A DNA stretch of 46,147 nucleotides from Klebsiella pneumoniae (GTDB taxonomy: Bacteria > Pseudomonadota > Gammaproteobacteria > Ga0077536): positions 1 through 46,147 of the forward strand of contig CAMCQE010000016.1 of NCBI GenBank assembly GCA_945876945.1, in the 5' to 3' direction. Positions 40,247 to 46,147 of this stretch are shown here, piece by piece; the first letter of the stretch is position 1; each line of letters opens with the position of its first letter. Below the pieces are notes generated by a model, which saw nothing but the letters and a program-made list of their open reading frames with translations, had not been told where the DNA came from and ran no database searches. The translations under genes and the position numbers were made by a program.

Positions 40247-41749
40247 ATGAGCAGTGACGCCCACCCCGCCGGCTTTGCCCTCGAAGAAACCACCATCAGC
40301 ACCATCCACGACGCCATCCAGCGTCGGGCACTGACGGTGCGCGAACTGGTAACGGGCTATCTGCACCGCATCGAGCAGCACGATCAGGCCGGCGCCACAC
40401 TCAACGCCGTGGTCAGCCTCAACGAGCAGGCGCTGCTGGAAGCCGACGCGCTGGACGCCGCGTTTCACAGCAGCCAGCAGCTGCAGGGCGCGCTCCACGG
40501 CATCCCCGTCCTGCTGAAAGACAACATCGATACGGTGGACATTCCCACCAGCTACGGCAGCGCGCCCTTCGCCACGCACTACCCGCCGGCCGACGCGACC
40601 GTGGTGACCAAACTCCGCGCGGCGGGCGCGGTCATTCTTGGCAAAACCACCCTGCCCGACTTCGCCACATCATGGTGGGCGTATTCCTCGCGCAGCGGCG
40701 AGACCCGCAATCCTTACGACACGACTCGCGACCCCGGCGGCTCCAGCGCCGGAACGGGTGCTGCTATCGCGGCCAACTTCGCCACCGTCGGGCTGGGCAC
40801 CGACTGCGGCGGCTCGATTCGCGTGCCGTCCTCGCATTGCGGGCTGGTGGGGATTCGCTCCACGCCCGGCGTGGTGAGCCGCGCCGGCTCCTCGCCGCTG
40901 GTGTTTTTTCAGGACACCGTGGGCCCCATGGCGCGCAGCGTGGCGGATGCCGTCGCGGTGTTCGATGTGATTGCCGGCTACGACCCTGTCGATACGCTGA
41001 GCGTGAACTACTCCATCGCCCGCCGCACGCGCCCCTACGCCGCTGAACTGGATGCCGATGGCCTGCGCGGTGCGCGGCTGGGCTTGGTCACCAACGCGCT
41101 CGGCGACGACGCCGACCCGCACGCCGGCCCTGTGAATCGGGTGGTGCGCGAAGCCTGCGGTTCGCTGCGCGAGGCCGGCGCGCTGGTGCTGCCGGTGACT
41201 ATCGCCGATCTCGCCCGCCAGCTGGTGGAGACCTCGCTGTACGTGAATTGCTCGAAGAGCGATCTGAATGCGTTTCTGGCGGCGCGTCCCGGCGCCCCGC
41301 TGCGCCGGCTCCAGCAGATTTTCGACGCGCGCGACTATCACCCCATGCTGGACCTGCTCGAAGCCTGCGTGGTGGGGCCAGACTTAGCCGAATACGACCC
41401 GCTGTATTTCCGGCGCCTCGCGGCCCGCGAAGCCTTCCAGCGCCAGCTCACCAACCTGATGGCGGCCAACGGGCTGGATGCGCTGATTTTCCCGGACGTG
41501 CAGGTGGCGGCGCCCACCCGCGAGCAGCTCAACACCTGTGTGTGGACCACGCTGACCTATCCCACCAATACGCTCATTGCCTCGCAAAGCTGGCTGCCGG
41601 CGATCACCGTGCCGGCCGGCTTTGCCGACGGTCAGCTACCGGTGGGACTGGAATTCATGGGGCGCCCCTACGACGAGGGCACGCTGTTCCGGCTGGCCTA
41701 CGGCTTTGAACAGGCCACCCGGCACCGGCGCGCGCCGGTGCTCGGTTAA
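40247..41749 (+). CDS. Amidase (amidase-signature family)
   Basis: A 500-residue amidase-signature (AS) enzyme with the full Ser-cisSer-Lys triad: K91 (LLKDNID), S166 (DPGGSSAGTGAA) and S190 (DCGGSIRVPSS). The spacings of 75 and 24 residues are those of known AS enzymes such as FAAH. The C-terminal part is usual for the family. The most likely role is hydrolysis of a small or bulky amide. It resembles catabolic amidases rather than GatA, as no gatC or gatB is present. CAGGAG precedes the ATG. It lies near the DMFase set but not in the same operon. Confidence 0.92.
   Translation: MSSDAHPAGFALEETTISTIHDAIQRRALTVRELVTGYLHRIEQHDQAGATLNAVVSLNEQALLEADALDAAFHSSQQLQGALHGIPVLLKDNIDTVDIPTSYGSAPFATHYPPADATVVTKLRAAGAVILGKTTLPDFATSWWAYSSRSGETRNPYDTTRDPGGSSAGTGAAIAANFATVGLGTDCGGSIRVPSSHCGLVGIRSTPGVVSRAGSSPLVFFQDTVGPMARSVADAVAVFDVIAGYDPVDTLSVNYSIARRTRPYAAELDADGLRGARLGLVTNALGDDADPHAGPVNRVVREACGSLREAGALVLPVTIADLARQLVETSLYVNCSKSDLNAFLAARPGAPLRRLQQIFDARDYHPMLDLLEACVVGPDLAEYDPLYFRRLAAREAFQRQLTNLMAANGLDALIFPDVQVAAPTREQLNTCVWTTLTYPTNTLIASQSWLPAITVPAGFADGQLPVGLEFMGRPYDEGTLFRLAYGFEQATRHRRAPVLG
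41722..41741. repeat. Perfect 20-bp palindrome at the amidase 3' end
   Basis: GCACCGGCGCGCGCCGGTGC is a perfect 20-bp palindrome within the last coding codons of the amidase. In RNA it would form a strong GC hairpin just before the stop. TCGG, not a T run, follows it, so it is not a standard terminator. Confidence 0.6.
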
Positions 41750-41763
41750 AGGTCGACGAGGAC

Positions 41764-42243
41764 TCAGGCGCCGATGACGTCCGGCATGGGCACGCCGTGG
41801 GCTTCGCACTCGCGCCGGTAGATTTTGAGAATCTTGCCGGCGTCGGTCACGCTTTCCACTTTGCCGTCGGGCGTCAGATTGAGATTGGCGCCGCGAATCG
41901 CAAAGAAGACGTCGGCCGGTTCGTTGTTGTCGGCCAGCGCGTGCAGGGTATGGATGGAGCCGGCGGGTTCGTAGAGGTAGGAACCGGCGCGGTTGATTTC
42001 CGGGTATTCAAGATACTTCCAGGCGCCGCTGACGGTGAAGGCGTAAACCTCACCCGTATGCCGATGGCGCTGCACGGTGAGGCCGGGCGCGAAACGCGTG
42101 CGGAGCACCCACAGGCCGGCTTCCACATTCACCTGCAAAAGCTGAAAGCTCACGCCTTCGTTGAGCGGCATCCAGGGCAGGTCGTCGGTGCCGCGATGGA
42201 GGGCGGCGGGCACGCCGGGCACGGCGAGGGTCGGTTGATTCAT
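41764..42243 (-). CDS. Cupin, 2,4'-dihydroxyacetophenone-dioxygenase-like
   Basis: A 159-residue single cupin. The metal site is H60-R-H62-T-G-E65 (HxHxxE) plus H98 in PAGSIHTLHA. This HRHTGE-YAF arrangement, with WKYLEYPE after it, is typical of the DAD family (2,4'-dihydroxyacetophenone dioxygenase and relatives). These iron enzymes cleave C-C bonds next to carbonyls, but many members are uncharacterised. It is distinct from the Lys-tailed cupin at 36530. It is followed upstream by the Rap1a/Tai-like gene on the same strand, 47 bp away, and is convergent with the amidase. Confidence 0.88.
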   Translation of the reverse strand: MNQPTLAVPGVPAALHRGTDDLPWMPLNEGVSFQLLQVNVEAGLWVLRTRFAPGLTVQRHRHTGEVYAFTVSGAWKYLEYPEINRAGSYLYEPAGSIHTLHALADNNEPADVFFAIRGANLNLTPDGKVESVTDAGKILKIYRRECEAHGVPMPDVIGA

Positions 42244-42290
42244 GGGGCAAACTCCTTGGGACAGATTCAGGATACGGTTCGGACGCCGGA

Positions 42291-42644
42291 TCAGGGCTGG
42301 GCGGCGCAGGGATAACGGGCTTTCAAAACCGCTTCGACGGCGGTCGGCGCCGGCGCTGCGGCGAGCTGCGGGGCCGCGCGCAGGGCGTCGACCACGGTGC
42401 GGGCCAGCGCCGCCCCGGTGAGTTCAGGCGGCAGACACCAGTCGGGTTGGGGCGGGCCCTCCTTGCCACACACGCCGCAGGGCGCGACGTACCAGTCGCA
42501 CATCGCGGCATCCACGGTTTTGTAATCCGCCGCGAGCGCGGCTTCACAGGTGCGAATGAGGTCTTGCGCGGTCGGTGAGGCCAGCGCGCTGCTCGCCCAC
42601 AGGCTGCAGGTCAGCATCGAAAGGAATCGAGTAAAGCGGCGCAT
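42291..42644 (-). CDS. Small secreted protein, Rap1a/Tai-like
   Basis: A 117-residue protein with a signal peptide (FLSMLTCSLWASSALA) and six cysteines in the mature part (C33, C49, C56, C59, C70, C113). The layout, with C near a DWYVAP segment, WCLPPELTG, ARTVVDALRAAPQ and a final YPC, fits the Rap1a/Tai immunity-protein fold, which is disulfide-bonded and neutralises type VI amidase effectors in some bacteria. No effector or type VI gene is adjacent, and the family has many members of unknown role, so immunity is only a possibility. It lies 2 bp from the crotonase gene. Confidence 0.75.
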   Translation of the reverse strand: MRRFTRFLSMLTCSLWASSALASPTAQDLIRTCEAALAADYKTVDAAMCDWYVAPCGVCGKEGPPQPDWCLPPELTGAALARTVVDALRAAPQLAAAPAPTAVEAVLKARYPCAAQP

Positions 42645-42646
42645 GG

Positions 42647-43411
42647 TTAGTCGTAGCGCGCGCGGTCGGGGGCGCGTTTCTCCAGAAAAGCCCCCATGAT
42701 TTCGCGCGCCGCGTCCCCGCCCAGCAGGGCGGTGAAGTCGACAATCTCGGCCTCGACCCGTGCGGCCAGCGGCTCTTCCGGTCGCCGTAACAGGGCTTTG
42801 GAAATCCGCATCGCGGCGCGCGGCTTGGCCGCCAGTTTGGCGGCTACCGCCTGCGCATGAGCTAGCAGCGCGTCGCCGTCCAGCACCTCGCCCACCAGTC
42901 CGATCGACTGCGCCGTCTGCACGTCAAAGGTCTCGCCTAATAGCAGCAATTCGGCGGCCTTCTGGTAGCCGGCGAGGCGCGTTAGCAAGAGGCTGGAACC
43001 CGCCTCCGGGCACAGTCCGAGATTGATAAACGACAGCGCAAATTTGGCCGCGTTCGAGGCATACACAAAATCACAGTGCAGCAGCATGGTGGTGCCAATC
43101 CCCACCGCCACGCCGTCGACGGCGGCCACCAGCGGCAAGGTGGTGTTGGTGAGCGCGCGGATCAACAAGTGAGCGGGACGCGCCTCGCGAACCTCCCCCG
43201 CGCTCAGAAAATCCTGCAGGTCGTTGCCCGCCGAGAACGCGCCCGGCACCCCGCAAATGAGCACCGCGCGCACCGCCGGATCATGCTCGGCCGCCTCCAG
43301 CGCGCCCGCGAAGCGCTCGTACATGGCGCCGGTGAGCGCGTTTTTGCGCGCGGGTCGATTCATCGTAATGGTGAGCACGCCGTCGGCGAGCGAGGTCAGC
43401 AGTTCTTCCAC
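42647..43411 (-). CDS. Enoyl-CoA hydratase/isomerase family protein
   Basis: A 254-residue crotonase-fold protein. Oxyanion-hole segments are AFSAGNDLQDF and AAVDGVAVGIGTTMLLHCDFVY. The active-site segment reads LCPEAGSSLLL, with one Glu placed like that of delta3,delta2-enoyl-CoA isomerases rather than the two Glu of hydratases, so isomerase activity is the better guess. The start is GTG 43411, with GAGAGA upstream. It is upstream of the Rap1a/Tai-like gene and the cupin on the same strand, and divergent from the secreted protein at 43579. Confidence 0.9.
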   Translation of the reverse strand: MEELLTSLADGVLTITMNRPARKNALTGAMYERFAGALEAAEHDPAVRAVLICGVPGAFSAGNDLQDFLSAGEVREARPAHLLIRALTNTTLPLVAAVDGVAVGIGTTMLLHCDFVYASNAAKFALSFINLGLCPEAGSSLLLTRLAGYQKAAELLLLGETFDVQTAQSIGLVGEVLDGDALLAHAQAVAAKLAAKPRAAMRISKALLRRPEEPLAARVEAEIVDFTALLGGDAAREIMGAFLEKRAPDRARYD

Positions 43412-43578
43412 AGGGATCTCTCGAAGAGCGGGGCGGGATTGCGCGAACGCATGCTACCGCGCACGCGCGGCGCGACGGAAGCGGCCCTCAGGTGGTCGGG
43501 TCGATCGTCGGGCGGCTATAGTGTGGGTTCGGCAGCCACCTACGCCGCCATGTCGTCTAACTCAGGATGGGAGCGCTT

Positions 43579-44388
43579 ATGACTATTGCGAGGCAGCTTG
43601 CCACCAGCGTGTTGCTGCTGGCGCTGAGCGCCCCAACGCTGGCGGCTGAAGCGCCCTGGTCCAGCTTTGACGCGGCGACGATCGAAAAAATTGGACGCGA
43701 GCTTTTTGAGCAGGACCGCCGGGTGGCGATTGCCTCCGAGCTGGTGCACGACAACTACGACGTGGAGGCCGAGCACATCGTGGGCTACGTCACCGAGGGC
43801 GACCCCAAGCACTTCACCGTGCGTTATCTACGACCCGCCGGCGAGAGCCTGGCGGCGGTGGTGGATGCGGTGTTCGAAGACCTCCTGCTGCCGGCGCTCG
43901 TCCCGCCGGCCAAACCCGAGATTTCGCATCGCGAAATGGCGCAGGCCAACGCCAGAAGACGTGCCGCGGAAGACCTCAGCACGCGCTGCGACGGGCGCTA
44001 CAACACGCTCGCGGTGGCGGATCCCAGCGGCGCCGGACTACTGGTGTACGGCATTGCCGCCAGCACCAACCCCGACCAGCTCATGGTCGGCGGACACATG
44101 CGCTATCGCTTCAGCGCGGATGGCACGCAAATCCGCGCCACCGAGCCGCTGTCCACCTCCTGCGCCACCACCTCGCGCGAAGCGCTGGGCGCGGCGGCGG
44201 ACAGCAATGGCACTAAAGGCCTCGGCGTGCGTAATACCCTCAGCAAGACGCCGCTCGAATCCCATGTGCTGATGAGCTTGCTCTACGACGTGCCGCTGTT
44301 TGTGGTGACGTCAGATTTGAAAATGTGGAAAGTCGCCAACGGCAAAATGACCGTGGTGCGCAATGAACCCGGTGAGGCCGCCAAGTGA
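43579..44388 (+). CDS. Secreted protein of unknown family
   Basis: A 269-residue protein with a Sec signal peptide ([19 protein letters not shown]). I recognise no domain. The mature part has a long soluble body with mixed charge. Two segments look conserved: [21 protein letters not shown] and a [12 protein letters not shown] strand. Two cysteines (in STRCDGRY and LSTSCATT) may form a disulfide. ATG at 43579 has GGGAG six bases upstream; an ATG at 43567 is an alternative. A TATAGT box lies at 43517. Its stop overlaps the start of the HisC-like gene (GTGA), so the two are co-translated, although the reason is not clear. Confidence 0.8.
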   Translation: MTIARQLATSVLLLALSAPTLAAEAPWSSFDAATIEKIGRELFEQDRRVAIASELVHDNYDVEAEHIVGYVTEGDPKHFTVRYLRPAGESLAAVVDAVFEDLLLPALVPPAKPEISHREMAQANARRRAAEDLSTRCDGRYNTLAVADPSGAGLLVYGIAASTNPDQLMVGGHMRYRFSADGTQIRATEPLSTSCATTSREALGAAADSNGTKGLGVRNTLSKTPLESHVLMSLLYDVPLFVVTSDLKMWKVANGKMTVVRNEPGEAAK

Positions 44389-45443
44389 ATCGTTACTGGA
44401 CCGATGTCGTTCGCACCCTGCAACCCTATGTGCCGGGTGAGCAGCCGAAGATCGACAACCTGATCAAACTCAACACCAACGAGAACCCGTATCCACCGTC
44501 GCCGCAGGTGCTGGCCGCGATAACGGCTGAGGCCAACGGGCTGCTGCGTCGCTATCCCGATCCCAACGCCGAGCGCCTGAAGCGCACGATTGCCGCGCAT
44601 TTCGGACTTGAGATCGGCAACGTGTTCGTGGGCAACGGCTCCGACGAAGTGCTCGCGCACACCTTCCTGGCCTTGCTCAAACACCCCGCGCCGCTGCTCT
44701 TTCCCGACATCACCTATAGCTTCTATCCGGTGTACTGCCGGCTCTACGGCATTGAATTCGAGACCGTGCCGCTGAGGGACGATTTCAGCATCGCCGTGGA
44801 CGACTACGCGCGTCCCGCCGGCGGCATCATCCTGCCGAACCCCAATGCGCCAACCGGTCGCGCGATGGCGCTCGGTGAAGTGCGACGCTTGCTCGATGCG
44901 CATCGCGACATCGCGGTGGTGATCGACGAAGCCTATGTCGACTTCGGCACCGATAGCGCCGTTGGGCTGGTGCGGGAATATCCCAATCTGCTGGTCACGC
45001 ACACGCTCTCGAAGTCGCGTTCACTGGCCGGCCTGCGCGTGGGCTACGCGCTGGGCGATGCCGGGCTGATTGAAGGCCTTGAGCGGGTGAAGAACAGTTT
45101 CAATTCCTACCCGCTCGACCGCCTGGCGATCGCCGGCGCGGTCGCCGCGTTTGAAGATCAGGCCTACTTTGAGCAAACGCGGCAGGCGGTAATTGCGAGC
45201 CGCGATGCGCTGGACGCCGCGCTGAGCGCGCTCGGCTTTGAAGTGCTGCCTTCCGGCGCGAACTTTGTGTTCGCCCGCCACCCGCAGCGCGACGCCGCCG
45301 CGCTCCAGCTCGCGCTCCGCGAACGCAAAATTATCGTGCGGCACTTCAACGCGCCACGCATCGACCAGTTCCTGCGCATCAGCATTGGCACCGAAGCGGA
45401 ATGCGCGGCGCTGGTGACCGCCTTGCAGGAAATTCTGGGCTAA
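44385..45443 (+). CDS. hisC: Histidinol-phosphate aminotransferase-like protein
   Basis: A 352-residue fold-type I PLP aminotransferase. The PLP lysine is K210 in [20 protein letters not shown]. Other markers are [12 protein letters not shown] near the N-terminus, [18 protein letters not shown] and the C-terminal [11 protein letters not shown]. It probably makes histidinol phosphate from imidazole acetol phosphate, but related enzymes act on phenylalanine or tyrosine precursors, and no other his gene is near. GTG at 44385 overlaps the upstream stop by 4 bp. It ends beside the composite repeats. Confidence 0.88.
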   Translation: MNRYWTDVVRTLQPYVPGEQPKIDNLIKLNTNENPYPPSPQVLAAITAEANGLLRRYPDPNAERLKRTIAAHFGLEIGNVFVGNGSDEVLAHTFLALLKHPAPLLFPDITYSFYPVYCRLYGIEFETVPLRDDFSIAVDDYARPAGGIILPNPNAPTGRAMALGEVRRLLDAHRDIAVVIDEAYVDFGTDSAVGLVREYPNLLVTHTLSKSRSLAGLRVGYALGDAGLIEGLERVKNSFNSYPLDRLAIAGAVAAFEDQAYFEQTRQAVIASRDALDAALSALGFEVLPSGANFVFARHPQRDAAALQLALRERKIIVRHFNAPRIDQFLRISIGTEAECAALVTALQEILG

Positions 45444-45445
45444 GC

Positions 45446-45590
45446 GGAGAGTTTGGGGACAGCGTAAAAACTCGAAGAGAGTTCTGGGTCACCGTAAATC
45501 CGGGTAATTTTTACCCTGTCCCCAAATGCGCGCCTTCGCACTCGCCCTTCGACGGGCTCAGGGCGAACGGTATCTCGCGCCGACACACCT
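45446..45590. repeat. Composite repeat, copy 1 (MITE-like hairpin plus REP-like segment)
   Basis: First of three related units. A 75-bp hairpin at 45452-45526 has near-inverted ends TTTGGGGACAG-GTAAAAA and TTTTTAC-CTGTCCCCAAA. A second segment follows, with CCCTTCGACGGGCTCAGGG and GCGAACGG and ending CCGACACACCT. It starts just 2 bp after the hisC stop. It lacks the third segment found in copies 2 and 3. Confidence 0.85.
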
Positions 45591-45792
45591 GGAGAGTTTG
45601 GGGTCAGAGTAAAAACTCGAAGGGAGTTCTAGGTCACCGTAAATCACGGTAATTTTTACCCTGTCCCCAAATGTGCGGCTTCGCACTCGCCCTTCGACGG
45701 GCGGAGGCGCGAACGGCATCTCGAGCCGACACACTATAAACCCCGTTCGGGCTGAGCCTGTCGAAGCCTGAACGGGCTGGCACTGCCTCCAT
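45591..45792. repeat. Composite repeat, copy 2
   Basis: Same order as copy 1: a 75-bp hairpin element (45597-45671), then the CCCTTCGACGGG-GCGAACGG segment, then an added REP-like hairpin (45742-45776). It is 145 bp downstream of copy 1. Differences from copy 1 are single-base changes such as GGGGTCAG for GGGGACAG. Confidence 0.85.
45742..45776. repeat. REP-like hairpin
   Basis: Arms CCCGTTC and GAACGGG enclose the core GGGCTGAGCCTGTCGAAGCCT. It is the same family as the 10747 element and the 40-bp array, but in opposite orientation to the former. Confidence 0.8.
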
Positions 45793-45988
45793 GGGAGTTT
45801 GGGGTCAGCAACGCCATTCCGGATAATTTTTACCCTGACCCCAAATGCGCAAATGCGCTGTCCCCAAATGCGCGCCTTCGCACTCGCCCTTCGACGGGCG
45901 GCGGCGCGAACGGCATCTCGAGCCGACACACTTAAACCCCGTTCGGGCTGAGCTTGTCGAAGCCTGAACGGGTTGGCACTGCCGCCAT
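45793..45988. repeat. Composite repeat, copy 3 (first element truncated)
   Basis: The hairpin element is shortened to about 48 bp (45798-45845) and a fragment, CTGTCCCCAAATGCG, is repeated after it near 45858. The CCCTTCGACGGG-GCGAACGG segment and the REP-like hairpin (45938-45972) follow as in copy 2. It reaches to 17 bp of the stop of the EthD-like gene. No gene is seen in 45444-46004. Confidence 0.85.
45938..45972. repeat. REP-like hairpin
   Basis: Same as the element at 45742 with a C-to-T change in the core (GAGCTTGTCGAAG). Arms CCCGTTC and GAACGGG are intact. Confidence 0.8.
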
Positions 45989-46004
45989 CAAAACGCGGAG
46001 CGCG

Positions 46005-46147
46005 CTACCAGCGCACCCGATGCTCCTGCGCCAGAAACGCCGTGCAGCCGGCGCCGAGAAAGCGCGGCGCGTCGTCGCCGAAAATTTTCTGGATGCGTGG
46101 GCTGTTCCAATAGGCCATGAAGCTGTCCAGATTCTCGAACCACAGCT
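46005..46147 (-). CDS. EthD-like / dimeric alpha-beta barrel protein (C-terminal fragment)
   Basis: The last 46 codons of a gene that begins beyond the window edge; the stop is TAG at 46005-46007. The fragment reads LWFENLDSFMAYWNSPR, then a helix and loop with FGDDAPRFL, and ends EHRVRW. The E-x-x-VRW-like end and the F-x-x-x-xxW pattern resemble EthD-type proteins of the dimeric alpha-beta barrel superfamily. EthD is a helper of P450 EthB in alkyl-ether degradation, but the superfamily is wide and the call is tentative. It is convergent with hisC. Confidence 0.6.
   Translation of the reverse strand, partial: LWFENLDSFMAYWNSPRIQKIFGDDAPRFLGAGCTAFLAQEHRVRW

Noticed and set aside
40247-41749. 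GatA subunit of Asp/Glu-tRNA amidotransferase
   Set aside because: No gatB or gatC gene is near and the sequence resembles catabolic amidase-signature enzymes.
45401-45929. Short open frames in the composite repeats
   Set aside because: They cross repeat copies and contain only translated repeat sequence.

Overview
The window is high-GC, gene-dense bacterial DNA. The left end carries housekeeping genes in a gammaproteobacterial style: the 3' part of comM, then apaG-apaH convergent with a folA-thyA-lgt run on the minus strand. A YheS-type ABC-F gene, a PiuC/YbiX-type hydroxylase and a YaiI homologue also fit Gammaproteobacteria. The genus cannot be read from the sequence. There are no tRNA or rRNA genes, no transposase or integrase gene and no CRISPR array.

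Layout. 1-4.4 kb: comM (partial), apaG, apaH, folA, thyA, lgt. 4.5-5.3 kb: a secreted, possibly outer-membrane protein. 5.4-10.7 kb: a tight plus-strand operon of P450, luciferase-like monooxygenase (LLM), glutathione transferase, second P450 and second LLM. 10.7-11.3 kb: a REP-like hairpin and eleven copies of a motif in a 40-bp tandem array. 11.3-19.8 kb: a third LLM, yheS, a 2OG-Fe hydroxylase, a HAD-crotonase-GNAT operon, an S15-like hydrolase and an acyl-CoA synthetase-like ligase. 19.9-25.7 kb: an MgtC/DUF4010 membrane protein, then an overlapping minus-strand run encoding a Gld-like ABC system (ATPase, permease, GldG-like, DUF4340-like) and a HupE-like protein. 25.7-29.3 kb: a periplasmic lactonase-like metallo-hydrolase divergent from an EmrA/EmrB-type efflux pair. 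29.3-32.4 kb: YaiI, a ring-cleaving-dioxygenase-like VOC protein, an MFS carrier and a small K+-channel-like protein. 32.6-38.3 kb: an N,N-dimethylformamidase-like gene pair (dmfA1A2), a fourth LLM, a cupin with a histone-like Lys/Ala tail and a large GST-like protein. 38.3-45.4 kb: HDOD protein, SseA-type sulfurtransferase, amidase, DAD-type cupin, Rap1a/Tai-like secreted protein, crotonase, an unknown secreted protein and a HisC-type aminotransferase. 45.4-46.0 kb: three composite repeats. The window ends inside an EthD-like gene on the minus strand.

How the genes fit together. Much of the accessory content suits catabolism of xenobiotic or small organic compounds: two P450s, four LLM flavin or deazaflavin oxidoreductases, GST-fold proteins, an amidase, a DMFase-like enzyme, cupin dioxygenases, crotonases, an acyl-CoA ligase and efflux pumps. 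The two most unusual arrangements are the P450-LLM-GST-P450-LLM operon and the dmfA1A2-LLM-cupin-GST set. The substrates of both are unknown. Both repeat-rich intergenic regions lie between the 3' ends of convergent genes, which is typical of REP-like elements.

All calls come from reading the sequence and from recalled family motifs. No database search was made.
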